Positions 18,430 to 27,376 of a stretch of 64,000 nt of DNA are shown piece after piece. The stretch comes from Fluoribacter dumoffii NY 23 (GTDB taxonomy: Bacteria > Pseudomonadota > Gammaproteobacteria > Legionellales > Legionellaceae). Position 1 is the stretch's first letter. Each line of letters opens with the position of its first letter. The stretch spans positions 1,378,777 through 1,442,776 of the forward strand of contig NZ_CM001373.1 in the NCBI RefSeq assembly GCF_000236165.1, in the 5' to 3' direction. Made by a program: the position numbers and the translations under genes. Under the pieces are notes generated by a model that was given only the letters and a program-made list of their open reading frames with translations, had not been told where the DNA came from and searched no databases.

Positions 18430-19107
18430 ATGAGACTGTTGCTAGTTGAAGACGACGAATTACTTGGTGATGCGGTCAAAACCGGCTTAACTCAGTTCGG
18501 TTATATAGTAGATTGGCTTAAAGATGGGGAAGCCGCTCGTGCCGCTTTAAAATCTGAATCTTTTGAGTTAATCATTCTGGATTTAGGATTGCCTAAACTT
18601 TCTGGACTCGCGTTATTGCAAAGTATCCGTCATGATGGAAACCCTACACCAGTTATTATTTTAACCGCCCGGGAGTCAGTTGAAGATCGTGTTAAAGGTC
18701 TTGATAGCGGCGCTGATGACTATTTGATAAAACCCTTCGATCTCAATGAACTAAGTGCCCGGATCAGAGCCTTGGTCAGACGTTCACAAGGACGGGCTGA
18801 TTCAGTTCTGCAATACCGAAATATTACTCTGGATCCAGCTGCTCACTCGGTATTCGTTGATGATGTTTTGGTTAATGTTCCCCGCAGAGAATTCGCTTTA
18901 CTTCAGAAGCTTTTGGAAAACAGCGGTCAAGTTTTGTCGCGCGAGCAGTTAATGCAAAGTATCTATGGCTGGGAAGAGGATGTGGACAGTAACGCCCTGG
19001 AAGTTCATATACATAATTTACGTAAAAAACTTAATGCCAATTTCATTAGAACCATTAGGGGTGTCGGATATATGGCAGAAAAAAATGATGGTATAGTGGT
19101 ATCGTGA
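18430..19107 (+). CDS. pmrA: OmpR-family response regulator, PmrA-like
   Basis: This 225-residue response regulator has a receiver domain with acidic pocket E7/D8/D9, phospho-acceptor D51 (IILDLGLPKLSG), T79 and K101. A C-terminal winged-helix DNA-binding domain follows (VPRREFALLQKLLENSG; NALEVHIHNLRKKL; IRGVGYM). In Legionella the PmrA regulator lies next to yciB/ispZ and controls many Dot/Icm effector genes; sequence class and neighbourhood both fit. A QseB-like role cannot be excluded by sequence alone. It overlaps the kinase gene by four bases and has GGAGCAAGA before its ATG. Confidence 0.85.
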   Translation: MRLLLVEDDELLGDAVKTGLTQFGYIVDWLKDGEAARAALKSESFELIILDLGLPKLSGLALLQSIRHDGNPTPVIILTARESVEDRVKGLDSGADDYLIKPFDLNELSARIRALVRRSQGRADSVLQYRNITLDPAAHSVFVDDVLVNVPRREFALLQKLLENSGQVLSREQLMQSIYGWEEDVDSNALEVHIHNLRKKLNANFIRTIRGVGYMAEKNDGIVVS

Positions 19108-20516
19108 AATCTTCCATAAGAAAGTTTCTTTTAATCAATCTCTTGTTGGCCATTACGATAACGACCACTTTAACCGCTATAGGTAACTACTATCTGGATC
19201 AAAAGGACATTCAGGATCATCTAGACAGTTTAATGGCCGTCTCTGCCCTCTCCTATCAGGCATTATTAGGCGACGATCTCCACCAACGCCCTCTTTCCAA
19301 AATCCAGGAAGCACTCGAAACAATCCCTCAGAAAATTGATACCTATTATCAAAAAAGATTTTTAAATGAAGAACCCCCTGAGAATTATCTTGATAAATTT
19401 AATTTTCAGGTTTGGACAAATGGTGGAAAATTATTGTTACATTCATCCTCTGCCCCTAAAATTCCTTTAACTTCAGAAGTGGATGGATTTAGTGATAAAA
19501 AAATATCAAAACAGGACTGGCGTGTTTTCACTACTTACAATGAAAAAGCAGGAATCCGCACGGTTTTAGCTGAACGTTATGATACACGTAATGAGCTAGG
19601 CCATCGAATTGCCCAAGACGATCTCTATATTATGCTTCTGACTTTTCCATTATCTGGTTTATTAATTTGGATAATTATTGGTCGAGGGCTGGATAGCTTG
19701 GATAAAGTGGCGGAAGAGGTAGCCAACCGTGCCCCAAGCCATCTTGAACCGGTTGATTTGCATGAAGTACCTGAAGAAATTAAACCTGTAATTGATGAAT
19801 TGAATAAATTATTCTTCCGGCTTAAGGAAGGATTTGAACGCGAAAAGCGTTTTGCAGCTGATGCAGCCCATGAACTGCGCACGCCTCTGGCTGCTCTTAA
19901 AACTCAAGCCCAAGTTGCTTTACATTCTAATGATATAGAAGAAAAAAATCAGGCATTACAAAAACTTATTGCAAGCGTGAACCGCAGTACTCATATAGTT
20001 CAACAATTACTTACTATGAGCCGTCTTGTACCAGAAGCTGCCCATATGGAAGAAAAAGATGAAGTCAACCTCAGCAGGTTAACCCGCGAGATACTTGCAA
20101 TGCTTGCCCCAGCTGCTGTGGAAAAACAAATTGATCTCGAATTTGAGAGTGATGCAGAAAACCTGACCGTGTTTGGTAATTCAACTGCTTTGGGAATATT
20201 AATTCGCAATCTTGTAGATAATGCCATTCGTTATTCTAATGAACACGGCCGCATTATAGTCCGTTTAGCCAAACTGCCGAACGAAATAATGCTTGAGGTA
20301 AGTGATAATGGTCCAGGAATTCCCGCAGAATTGCAGCCCCGCGTGTTTGAGCGTTTTTTCCGCGTCCTGGGAAACAAAAGCCCCGGAAGTGGACTTGGCC
20401 TGGCGATAGTTCAACAAATTGCCGAATTGCATGGCGGTAGATTAATGCTGGATACACCTAAAGAAGGTACCGGTCTCATCGTGAGATTCTTTTTGCCTTT
20501 TCAGGAAAACAGCTAA
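19104..20516 (+). CDS. pmrB: sensor histidine kinase, PmrB-like
   Basis: This 470-residue inner-membrane kinase has a first transmembrane helix (residues 8-30), a periplasmic sensor of about 140 residues, and a second helix (174-194). The linker reads RGLDSLDKVAEEVANRAP. The H-box AADAAHELRTPLAAL contains H256, followed by an HATPase_c domain with N (RNLVDNAIRYS), G1 (VSDNGPGIP), F (FERFFRV) and G2 (GSGLGLAIV) boxes. It pairs with the overlapping upstream regulator. The convergent ruvA ends only 13 bases downstream, so no accessory gene follows it here. Confidence 0.85.
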   Translation: MKSSIRKFLLINLLLAITITTTLTAIGNYYLDQKDIQDHLDSLMAVSALSYQALLGDDLHQRPLSKIQEALETIPQKIDTYYQKRFLNEEPPENYLDKFNFQVWTNGGKLLLHSSSAPKIPLTSEVDGFSDKKISKQDWRVFTTYNEKAGIRTVLAERYDTRNELGHRIAQDDLYIMLLTFPLSGLLIWIIIGRGLDSLDKVAEEVANRAPSHLEPVDLHEVPEEIKPVIDELNKLFFRLKEGFEREKRFAADAAHELRTPLAALKTQAQVALHSNDIEEKNQALQKLIASVNRSTHIVQQLLTMSRLVPEAAHMEEKDEVNLSRLTREILAMLAPAAVEKQIDLEFESDAENLTVFGNSTALGILIRNLVDNAIRYSNEHGRIIVRLAKLPNEIMLEVSDNGPGIPAELQPRVFERFFRVLGNKSPGSGLGLAIVQQIAELHGGRLMLDTPKEGTGLIVRFFLPFQENS

Positions 20517-20529
20517 CAGGCATTTATCC

Positions 20530-21129
20530 TCATCGTATCGCTAAAACCTGCAAGGCATCACGTATTAATTGCTCACAACTTTTAGAACCATCATTAATTT
20601 TATTGACAGCTTTTAATGCCTCCTGAGGTTTATATCCTAAAGCCTCTAAAGCACTTATCGCTTCATCCTGCCCGCTCATCACCGGAAGAATCTTGTTTAA
20701 TGAATTAGAAACAGATATTGAAAATTGCTTGATACTGTCCCGCATTTCAACAACTAAACGCTCTGCAGTTTTCTTACCAATCCCGGGCAGTTTCATTAAA
20801 AATGAGGCGTTTTCCTGTTGGATGCATTGAATGAACTCGTTTGGAGTGGTACTCGAAAGTATCGACATCGCAACTTTGGGGCCAATACCATTTACCTTGA
20901 TTAAAGCTCGAAACAGCTCTCTTTCCTGTCGTTCCAGAAAACCATATAAAAGCAGTGCATCCTCACGAACTACAGTGTGAATATATAACCCCACTGAACC
21001 GTTAGTATTATCCAGTTGAAAAAAGGTATTTAGTGAGGTTTCAACATCATATCCAACACCATGGACATTAAGAACCAACTTCCCTGGTTGATGTTTATCA
21101 ATAATATGTCCGTCCAACCAACCAATCAT
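20530..21129 (-). CDS. ruvA: Holliday junction branch-migration protein RuvA
   Basis: RuvA binds Holliday junctions and recruits the RuvB motor. The 199-residue product starts [13 protein letters not shown], has the OB-fold and tandem helix-hairpin-helix motifs ([35 protein letters not shown]), and ends with the RuvB-binding domain III ([16 protein letters not shown]). It overlaps the ruvC stop by four bases. No ruvB follows, because pmrB lies convergently downstream. Confidence 0.96.
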   Translation of the reverse strand: MIGWLDGHIIDKHQPGKLVLNVHGVGYDVETSLNTFFQLDNTNGSVGLYIHTVVREDALLLYGFLERQERELFRALIKVNGIGPKVAMSILSSTTPNEFIQCIQQENASFLMKLPGIGKKTAERLVVEMRDSIKQFSISVSNSLNKILPVMSGQDEAISALEALGYKPQEALKAVNKINDGSKSCEQLIRDALQVLAIR

Positions 21130-21644
21130 CTCTTCCTTCTCCTTAATCCACGCCTGCCTATCACAGAGGATAAATTATGGCGCATATGGCTGTGGCAAAT
21201 TGCTATGGCCAGGGCATCGGCGGCATCTTGTTGCGGTGCTTTGTTTAAGGCAAGAAGATGTACAACCATATGGCTGACCTGGTTTTTTTCCGCAGCACCA
21301 TAACCAACAACCATTTGCTTGATTTCACGTGCTGAATACTCACTTACTTTAACACGATGTGAGGCAGCAGCCACCATGGCAACACCGCGAGCATGTCCCA
21401 ATTTTAATGCAGAATTAGGATTTTCATGCATAAATACTTGCTCAATCGCTACTTCGGCGGGTGAATAGTGATCCATTAATTGACAAATCCCATCATATAT
21501 TTGCAATAATTTTTGGCTTAACTCGCTATCTTGAGCAGTACGTATGCAACCACTATCAATGTATTCAATTTTACGGTCCGATTCTCTTATCAGACCGTAG
21601 CCAGTAATTCGTGATCCAGGATCTATCCCTAAAATAATGGTCAT
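21126..21644 (-). CDS. ruvC: Holliday junction resolvase RuvC
   Basis: RuvC is the endonuclease that resolves Holliday junctions. The 172-residue product carries the first catalytic Asp in [14 protein letters not shown], the Glu of [23 protein letters not shown], and the C-terminal Asp pair in [14 protein letters not shown]. Its start abuts the yebC stop, so yebC, ruvC and ruvA form one transcription unit. Confidence 0.96.
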   Translation of the reverse strand: MTIILGIDPGSRITGYGLIRESDRKIEYIDSGCIRTAQDSELSQKLLQIYDGICQLMDHYSPAEVAIEQVFMHENPNSALKLGHARGVAMVAAASHRVKVSEYSAREIKQMVVGYGAAEKNQVSHMVVHLLALNKAPQQDAADALAIAICHSHMRHNLSSVIGRRGLRRRKR

Positions 21645-22387
21645 TAATTTATTGATTCTAATTGTTTTTCTGAAAACTCGGCATTGTTATACACTTCTTG
21701 AACATCATCCAAATCTTCAAGCATATCGATTAATTTTAAAAGGGTTTCTGCTGAACTATCATCAATTGGAACCAAGGTTTGCGCTCGCATGGTTAAATGA
21801 GATTGGTCGATATCCAGACCCGCATCTGTGAGTGCATTCATTACACTATGATAAGCTTCAACAGGAGTAATTACCTCAATTTGCCCCTCATCAACAGAAA
21901 CATCGCTAGCTCCAGCATCTATGGCAACCTCCATAACCTGTTCTTCAGATTGCCCTGGCGCCATAAGAATCTCTCCTTGGTTGGTAAAAAGATAGGCCAC
22001 GGAGCCATCTGTCCCTAGATTGCCACCGCATTTGGTAAACGCATGACGCACCTCCGATACAGTTCTGTTTTTATTATCCGATAAGCAATCGACGAGAATG
22101 GCAATTCCTCCCGGACCATAACCTTCGTAACGCATAGCAATCATTGCTTCACCATCCAAACCACCAACCCCACGCTTGATGGCATTATCAATGGTATCAC
22201 GCTTCATATTCGCACCAAGTGCTTTTTTAACTGCATCCCTTAATCGTGGATTAGATGATTCATCTCCTCCTCCCATACGAGCAGCTACAGTTATCTCACG
22301 AATTAACTTGGTGAATATTTTTCCACGCTTTGCATCTTGCACTCCTTTGCGGAATTTTATATTTGCCCACTTGCTATGACCTGCCAT
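21644..22387 (-). CDS. yebC: YebC/PmpR-family protein
   Basis: This 247-residue protein matches the YebC/TACO1 family: [27 protein letters not shown] at the start (given in part), [18 protein letters not shown], and [17 protein letters not shown]. Family members act in translation, relieving stalling at proline stretches, and some have been reported as transcription regulators. It is the first gene of the yebC-ruvC-ruvA operon, the standard gammaproteobacterial arrangement. Confidence 0.94.
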   Translation of the reverse strand: MAGHSKWANIKFRKGVQDAKRGKIFTKLIREITVAARMGGGDESSNPRLRDAVKKALGANMKRDTIDNAIKRGVGGLDGEAMIAMRYEGYGPGGIAILVDCLSDNKNRTVSEVRHAFTKCGGNLGTDGSVAYLFTNQGEILMAPGQSEEQVMEVAIDAGASDVSVDEGQIEVITPVEAYHSVMNALTDAGLDIDQSHLTMRAQTLVPIDDSSAETLLKLIDMLEDLDDVQEVYNNAEFSEKQLESIN

Positions 22388-22472
22388 AATACTACCTCTA
22401 AGCCTTATTTAAATTTTTAATAAATTATACATTCTCTTGTGTTAAAAAGAATAACTTAACTTGCATTTGGAC

Positions 22473-22502
22473 TCGACATTTTTAACTTTTTTAGACTATA
22501 GT
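22473..22502 (+). promoter_or_regulatory. sigma-70-type promoter for hmgA, followed by a ~140-nt leader
   Basis: TCGACA (22473-22478) and TATAGT (22497-22502) are 18 bases apart. They predict a start near 22509 and a leader of about 140 bases before the hmgA GTG. The leader contains GCCTG-N8-CAGGC just upstream of the ribosome-binding site and an ATGCA/TGCAT inverted repeat. Confidence 0.5.
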
Positions 22503-22649
22503 AGCCACCAGCACCAAATTTTTACTTTGTGTTCTTACCCAAAGGGACTTAAGTCTGGATTAACCCATAATCATGCATTTGCATAGGGCTCCGGATTTTG
22601 CTATTTCCGCCTGCACATTGCCAGGCACTTAACGATAAAGGAGATAACA

Positions 22650-23906
22650 GTGTATTTGCAAGGATTTGGTAATCATCATCAGAGTGAGGCAGTTCCAGGT
22701 GCTTTGCCTGGTAGCCAAAATTCACCCCAACACTGTAATTTAGGACTTTATGCTGAACAATTAAGTGGAACAGCCTTTACGCGTCCCAGACATAATAATT
22801 TACACAGCTGGCTTTATCGAATATTGCCTTCCGTAGTTCAAGGCACCTATCAAGCGTATGAAATGGAACTGTTTAAGCCCTATCATGCAGAACAACCACC
22901 CAATCCCTTGCGTTGGTCCCCTATAGACCTGTTTAAAGAAGAAGATTTTGATTTTGTAGAAGGAATGTTTCATATTGCAGGCAGTCAAAACGTGAATGCC
23001 TATCTTTATCACTGCACCCGCTCCATGCATGATAAATATTTTGCTAATAATGATGGGGAAATGCTTTTTGTGCCATATCTTGGCGAAGTTAATTTGCACA
23101 CCGAATTCGGGAAGTTAAATATATGCCCAGGTATGATAGCCGTAATTCCTCGGGGCGTTAAATTTAAAATGGAATTGATCAGTACCGAAACCAAGGGTTA
23201 CCTTTGTGAAAACCAAGGAAATCCCCTTACTCTTCCCCAGTTAGGACCTATGGGTGCCAATGGCTTAGCCAATCCCCGTCATTTTCAATATCCGGTTGCG
23301 GCATTTGAACAAGGTATTTCTGAGGCGACCCTTATTTGTAAATACCAAAATAAATTATGGACGGCTAAATGCAATCATTCCCCTCTGAATGTAGTAGCCT
23401 GGCATGGTAATTACGCCCCCTACAGTTATGACTTAAGTTTATTTAATACAATAAATACCGTAAGCTTTGATCATCCAGATCCAAGTATTTTTACCGTATT
23501 AACCTCAGAAAGCGATACACCAGGGATTGCCAATTTAGACTTTGTCATTTTTCCACCCCGCTGGATGGTTGCCGAACATACGTTTAGACCCCCTTATTTC
23601 CACCGTAATTATATGAATGAACTGATGGGGCTTATCCGGGGTGAATATGATGCAAAAAAAGAAGGATTTTTACCTGGTGGAGTAAGTATCCATAATTGCA
23701 TGACGCCACATGGACCTGATCATACAAGTTATGAACAAGCTGTAACAGAAAAACTTGAACCAAAACTTTACTTAAATACTTTGGCCTTTATGTTTGAGAC
23801 CCGTGATGCCTGGCTGATTACCGAACAGGCAATGCGCATCCCTCAATTGCAAAAGGATTACTCCGATTGCTGGCAGGGTTTTGAGTCTAAATTTCAGTAT
23901 CCATAA
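22650..23906 (+). CDS. hmgA: homogentisate 1,2-dioxygenase
   Basis: HmgA opens the aromatic ring of homogentisate to maleylacetoacetate in tyrosine/phenylalanine breakdown. In Legionella and Pseudomonas, homogentisate that escapes this step polymerises to pyomelanin. The 418-residue protein keeps the iron ligands H318 and E324 ([13 protein letters not shown]) and H354 (MTPHGPDH). The start is a GTG with a strong AAGGAGA ribosome-binding site six bases upstream. No fahA or maiA gene is adjacent in the window. Confidence 0.96.
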   Translation: MYLQGFGNHHQSEAVPGALPGSQNSPQHCNLGLYAEQLSGTAFTRPRHNNLHSWLYRILPSVVQGTYQAYEMELFKPYHAEQPPNPLRWSPIDLFKEEDFDFVEGMFHIAGSQNVNAYLYHCTRSMHDKYFANNDGEMLFVPYLGEVNLHTEFGKLNICPGMIAVIPRGVKFKMELISTETKGYLCENQGNPLTLPQLGPMGANGLANPRHFQYPVAAFEQGISEATLICKYQNKLWTAKCNHSPLNVVAWHGNYAPYSYDLSLFNTINTVSFDHPDPSIFTVLTSESDTPGIANLDFVIFPPRWMVAEHTFRPPYFHRNYMNELMGLIRGEYDAKKEGFLPGGVSIHNCMTPHGPDHTSYEQAVTEKLEPKLYLNTLAFMFETRDAWLITEQAMRIPQLQKDYSDCWQGFESKFQYP

Positions 23907-23922
23907 ACATTGTCATTGAGAC

Positions 23923-23951
23923 TAGTCCGGTTTATTGCATTATCCGGACTA
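23923..23951 (+). terminator. hairpin after hmgA
   Basis: TAGTCCGG (23923-23930) and CCGGACTA (23944-23951) form a perfect 8-bp stem with a 13-base loop, 16 bases after the hmgA stop. No U-tract follows, so it may be a REP-like hairpin rather than an intrinsic terminator. Confidence 0.5.
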
Positions 23952-23981
23952 CACCCGCCAAGCACTCACTCCGGAAATGCT

Positions 23982-24155
23982 TTAATCAAAAACTTTAAAT
24001 CCTTTATTTAAGTCGCAATCAATTTGAAAGCTGCTAAATTCGTGGTAATTCGTAGCATCCATTATGGTATTTTTTATGGATACTCGTCCATCCGCATTAA
24101 TAGTATATTTAACGTATTCAAATACAGGTTTACCTCGAGCAAGAGGGTTATCCAA
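23982..24155 (-). pseudogene. C-terminal gene fragment without a start
   Basis: A minus-strand frame of about 57 codons ends at a TAA at 23982. It reads as ordinary protein (DNPLARGKPVFEYVKYT..., then NADGRVSIKNTIMDATNYHEF, ending GFKVFD). Four codons before the TTG at 24155 is an in-frame stop. There is no ATG/GTG at the beginning and no ribosome-binding site. Its codon and amino-acid composition looks coding, so it is probably the surviving 3' end of a decayed gene. The parent family was not recognised. It fills most of the 370-base gap between hmgA and rpoS. Confidence 0.45.
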
Positions 24156-24189
24156 AGTAAAATGTTTATTTTAAATGTTAATAACAAAA

Positions 24190-24250
24190 TAGCCTGAATA
24201 AAACGGAATAAGACTTTAAAGTCTCAAGCTACCCCGTTTCACCCAGGCTA
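24190..24250 (-). terminator. long nested inverted repeat downstream of rpoS
   Basis: TAGCCTG (24190-24196) pairs with CAGGCTA (24244-24250). Inside it AAACGG pairs with CCGTTT, and GACTTTAAAGTC forms an inner palindrome. The element starts about 26 bases after the rpoS stop. The outer TAGCCTG/CAGGCTA arms are shared with the hairpin at 60335. Confidence 0.55.
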
Positions 24251-24276
24251 CACTAAGAACTTTTAAACACTGGAAT

Positions 24277-25296
24277 TTAAAACAAATCTTCCTGCGTTAA
24301 CCCCATTTTTTCTAGCAAACCACGCAAGGTTTTTAAGGCTTCAACTTGGATTTGACGAACCCGTTCTCGAGTTAAATCAATTTCCTTACCCACATCCTCC
24401 AGTGTTGCTTTTTCAAATCCTCTTAATCCAAATCTTCGTGCAATAACCTGTTGTTGATTTTCGGTTAATTTATCCAATAAAGATTCAATATGAACACGTA
24501 AATTTTCGTTTGTTAAGAGCTCTGCCGGATTGACGCTGTTTTCATCGGCTATGGTATCCAACAGTGATTTGTTTTCATCAAAGCCAATTGGAGTATCAAC
24601 CGAAGTGACCTTATCGTTTAACCCCAGCAATTTCTGGACATCTTCCAAGGGCTTATCAACCATTTCTGCAATTTCTTCGGGTGATGGCTCATGATCCAGT
24701 TTTTGGGTAAGTTGCCTAGCTGCCCTTAGGTATACATTCAGCTCTTTAACTACATGGATAGGTAAACGAATTGTCCGTGTCTGGTTCATAATAGCACGTT
24801 CGATTGTTTGTCGAATCCACCATGTAGCATAAGTAGAAAACCTAAAACCCCGTTTGGGATCAAATTTTTCTACTGATTTCATTAAACCTAAATTTCCTTC
24901 TTCAATTAAATCAAGAAGTGGTAATCCACGGTTAAGGTAACGACGTGAAATTTTAACGACCAGACGTAAATTGGATTCGATCATCTTTTTACGTGCAGCA
25001 ACATCCCCCTTCAATGCCAGGGTAGCATAATGCACTTCCTCTTCAGCACTAAGCAAAGGAGAAAATCCAATCTCACTCAAATACAGTTGGGTCGCATCCA
25101 TCATTTTTATGGCGTTTTTGCCGCGAAATGAAGGAAATGCGATATCATCTGTAAAATCAGGCAGCTCTTCATCCTCTTCATCTTTTGTGAGAATTGAATC
25201 AATATCTTCTTCCATCAAGAGCGATTCATCATCTGGTTCAGACCAATCTTCATCCTTAAGTTCCGGTTCTTTAATTGATTCATCGTCTTCGTGCAT
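24277..25296 (-). CDS. rpoS: RNA polymerase sigma factor RpoS (sigma-38)
   Basis: RpoS directs stationary-phase transcription; in Legionella it helps control entry into the transmissive phase. The 339-residue protein has an acidic N-terminal leader, region 1.2 ([16 protein letters not shown]), region 2 ([19 protein letters not shown]), region 3 ([11 protein letters not shown]) and region 4 ([20 protein letters not shown]). It follows nlpD after 100 bases, the usual gammaproteobacterial order. A promoter inside nlpD is known in relatives but cannot be located here by eye. Confidence 0.96.
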   Translation of the reverse strand: MHEDDESIKEPELKDEDWSEPDDESLLMEEDIDSILTKDEEDEELPDFTDDIAFPSFRGKNAIKMMDATQLYLSEIGFSPLLSAEEEVHYATLALKGDVAARKKMIESNLRLVVKISRRYLNRGLPLLDLIEEGNLGLMKSVEKFDPKRGFRFSTYATWWIRQTIERAIMNQTRTIRLPIHVVKELNVYLRAARQLTQKLDHEPSPEEIAEMVDKPLEDVQKLLGLNDKVTSVDTPIGFDENKSLLDTIADENSVNPAELLTNENLRVHIESLLDKLTENQQQVIARRFGLRGFEKATLEDVGKEIDLTRERVRQIQVEALKTLRGLLEKMGLTQEDLF

Positions 25297-25396
25297 TCTT
25301 TTCCACCTATAGTGTTAGTCATGTTGCGAAATTTGTTCCATAACTACATTATACTTCAAAACACAGATTATTGTTGCTACAACTATAAGTTATCTG

Positions 25397-26140
25397 TCAA
25401 CCTTTTTGTAGATAATTCAAGGGATTGACCGGTATACCCGACTTTCTGATTTCAAAATGAACACCTGTATATTTGCGGTCGACAATCCCTACTTCTGCAA
25501 TGACTTGCCCTGCTTTTACATGTTGTCCCTCGGAAACCATAATCCTCGAATTATTTCCATAAGCAGTTAAATATCCATAATTATGCTTGATAATAATTAA
25601 GTTACCATAATCTGCCAAACCACTTCCAGCATATGCAACTGTTCCTGCTGCTGCCGCAATGACCTTCTCTCCCCTTCTTGAAGCAATATTTATGCCTTTT
25701 TTACCTTGTCCCGGGACAAAGGATGTGACCACACGCCCGCTAACAGGCCACAGCCATCCTGAGGCAGATCGAGCATACCTGTTAGCAGGAGAATAAATTA
25801 CTGAAGGCTTTGCACGGGGAGCAACAGAATAACGTCTTATCGGAACAGGCCGGTGTCTTATTTGTCTGTGCCTTGGTACAATCCCTTGCACATTTATTAC
25901 CTGACCCACTCTTAAGGAATAAGGGGGATAGATATGATTCAGACGCGCCAGTGTTCTGTAATCGGTGTCATAACGGAATGCAATGGAAAAAAGGGTATCC
26001 CCACGTTTTACAACATAAACTTTTTGATGCCGCCAGGGGTTCCATTTTAATTCAGTAACAGGGGCTAAATTGTTACCACAACCCACCAGATTGATGACGA
26101 GGAAAAGACATAATAATCTTTTGCAAAATGTACTTATCAT
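25397..26140 (-). CDS. nlpD: NlpD-like murein hydrolase activator lipoprotein
   Basis: This 247-residue lipoprotein has a signal peptide with lipobox LVGC. A LysM domain (VYVVKRGDTLFSIAFRYDT, about residues 42-85) and a C-terminal LytM/M23 domain (about 120-245) follow. The M23 zinc site is degenerate: the usual HxxxD position reads KGINIA and AYGHN reads AYGNN, with only the VHFEIR His kept. That is the pattern of NlpD/EnvC activators, which stimulate amidases rather than cut peptidoglycan. It lies between surE and rpoS. Confidence 0.9.
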   Translation of the reverse strand: MISTFCKRLLCLFLVINLVGCGNNLAPVTELKWNPWRHQKVYVVKRGDTLFSIAFRYDTDYRTLARLNHIYPPYSLRVGQVINVQGIVPRHRQIRHRPVPIRRYSVAPRAKPSVIYSPANRYARSASGWLWPVSGRVVTSFVPGQGKKGINIASRRGEKVIAAAAGTVAYAGSGLADYGNLIIIKHNYGYLTAYGNNSRIMVSEGQHVKAGQVIAEVGIVDRKYTGVHFEIRKSGIPVNPLNYLQKG

Positions 26141-26163
26141 TTATTACCTCAAACAAATTGTTT

Positions 26164-26919
26164 TTATTCCATTTGTATTCCATTGAGCCAACTGGCTAAT
26201 TGATCAAACATTTTGTAATTCGTCATATCCAAATGGAGTGGAGTAATTGAAACATACCCTTCACTAATTGCATAAAAATCTGTCCCGGGACCTGCATCTG
26301 CTTGTGGCCCAGGCAAACCGATCCAGTAGATTGGCCGTCCTCTTGGATCTCGATCTTTGACGATAGGTTCGGCACTATGTCGGGTTCCCAGGCGAGTTAC
26401 TTGCAAACCTTTTAATTGATTTATAGGTACATCAGGAACATTTATATTGAGAATGGTTTGGGAAGGAAGACGGTGTTTACTTAATTTCATCACCAAATGT
26501 CTGGCAATAATTGCAGCTGTTTCATAATGTTGAATGTTATCTCCAACCATGGAAATTGCAAGGGCAGGCAAACCAAGATACCGTCCCTCCACAGCGGCAG
26601 CCACAGTGCCAGAATAAAGCGTATCATCGCCTAAGTTAGCCCCATCATTAATTCCTGAAACAACCATGTCGAATTCGGTATTTAAAAGACCGGTTATTGC
26701 CAGGTGAACACAATCCGTGGGGGTCCCTTCCACACTGTAATAACCATTTTCCAATGTTTTGACTTTAATCGGTCGGGACAATGTCAGGGAGTTACTTGCC
26801 CCGCTTCTATTTCTATCTGGGGCAACAACCTCTACATTGACACAACTTGCCAATTCTGCGGCTAGAATATTAATTCCAGGTGCAAAAACTCCGTCATCAT
26901 TACTTATCAATACGTTCAT
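26164..26919 (-). CDS. surE: 5'/3'-nucleotidase SurE
   Basis: SurE dephosphorylates nucleoside monophosphates and short polyphosphate as a stationary-phase survival function. The 251-residue protein has the metal site [10 protein letters not shown] at the N-terminus (D8/D9), [14 protein letters not shown], and the family segments [20 protein letters not shown] and [11 protein letters not shown]. Its ATG begins two bases after the stop of the preceding lipoprotein gene. In many gammaproteobacteria pcm lies between surE and nlpD; here the 23-base gap leaves no room for it. Confidence 0.95.
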   Translation of the reverse strand: MNVLISNDDGVFAPGINILAAELASCVNVEVVAPDRNRSGASNSLTLSRPIKVKTLENGYYSVEGTPTDCVHLAITGLLNTEFDMVVSGINDGANLGDDTLYSGTVAAAVEGRYLGLPALAISMVGDNIQHYETAAIIARHLVMKLSKHRLPSQTILNINVPDVPINQLKGLQVTRLGTRHSAEPIVKDRDPRGRPIYWIGLPGPQADAGPGTDFYAISEGYVSITPLHLDMTNYKMFDQLASWLNGIQME

Positions 26920-26921
26920 AT

Positions 26922-27302
26922 TTAACTCGTTGGTGATTCAAACCATCTAACCACTGCTAAATGATCAGCCAAGTCACGTTTATTCTGAGTTAAATCAGCT
27001 TGTAAATTTTCATTAGTGGTCTCAGTTTTTAACCGTACTTGTTGCTTCGCAATCGTTTCTTGCAAGGATATGATTTTTTTCCCAAAACCCTGGGGACTAA
27101 GTTGTAATTGATATGCCAGTTGATTCATGCGATTGGCAAGAGCCTCGAGCTGTTCGCAAGTCATGCCCTGCGGCTGTCTTTTCGGGCAGCTTTTTATCGC
27201 TTGTTGTAATTCATTCGGGTGCGATTTGTAATAATGTTCATTTTTTGCTGAACACGAGGTTAGCCCTGAAATTACTAATAGCACTGCCAAATATTTATTC
27301 AT
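26922..27302 (-). CDS. small predicted lipoprotein upstream of surE
   Basis: This 126-residue protein begins [20 protein letters not shown], a signal peptide with lipobox LTSC. A short segment with two further cysteines follows ([18 protein letters not shown]), then a helical, charged C-terminal half. The ATG at 27302 has AGG six bases upstream; a TTG two codons earlier is the alternative. It is translationally adjacent to surE and is the first gene of the surE-nlpD-rpoS run. The family was not recognised. The Cys pair could form a disulfide in the periplasm. Confidence 0.75.
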   Translation of the reverse strand: MNKYLAVLLVISGLTSCSAKNEHYYKSHPNELQQAIKSCPKRQPQGMTCEQLEALANRMNQLAYQLQLSPQGFGKKIISLQETIAKQQVRLKTETTNENLQADLTQNKRDLADHLAVVRWFESPTS

Positions 27303-27376
27303 ACTCAACCTATTATAAACTACAAAAAAGCGATATTATCACTAGACAACTGCTAACGCCATCTTATGAGATAACC

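Noticed and set aside
27113-27376. Longer N-terminus for the malic enzyme
   Set aside because: The extension would overlap the divergent lipoprotein gene and its promoter region, and the family N-terminus begins at 27377.
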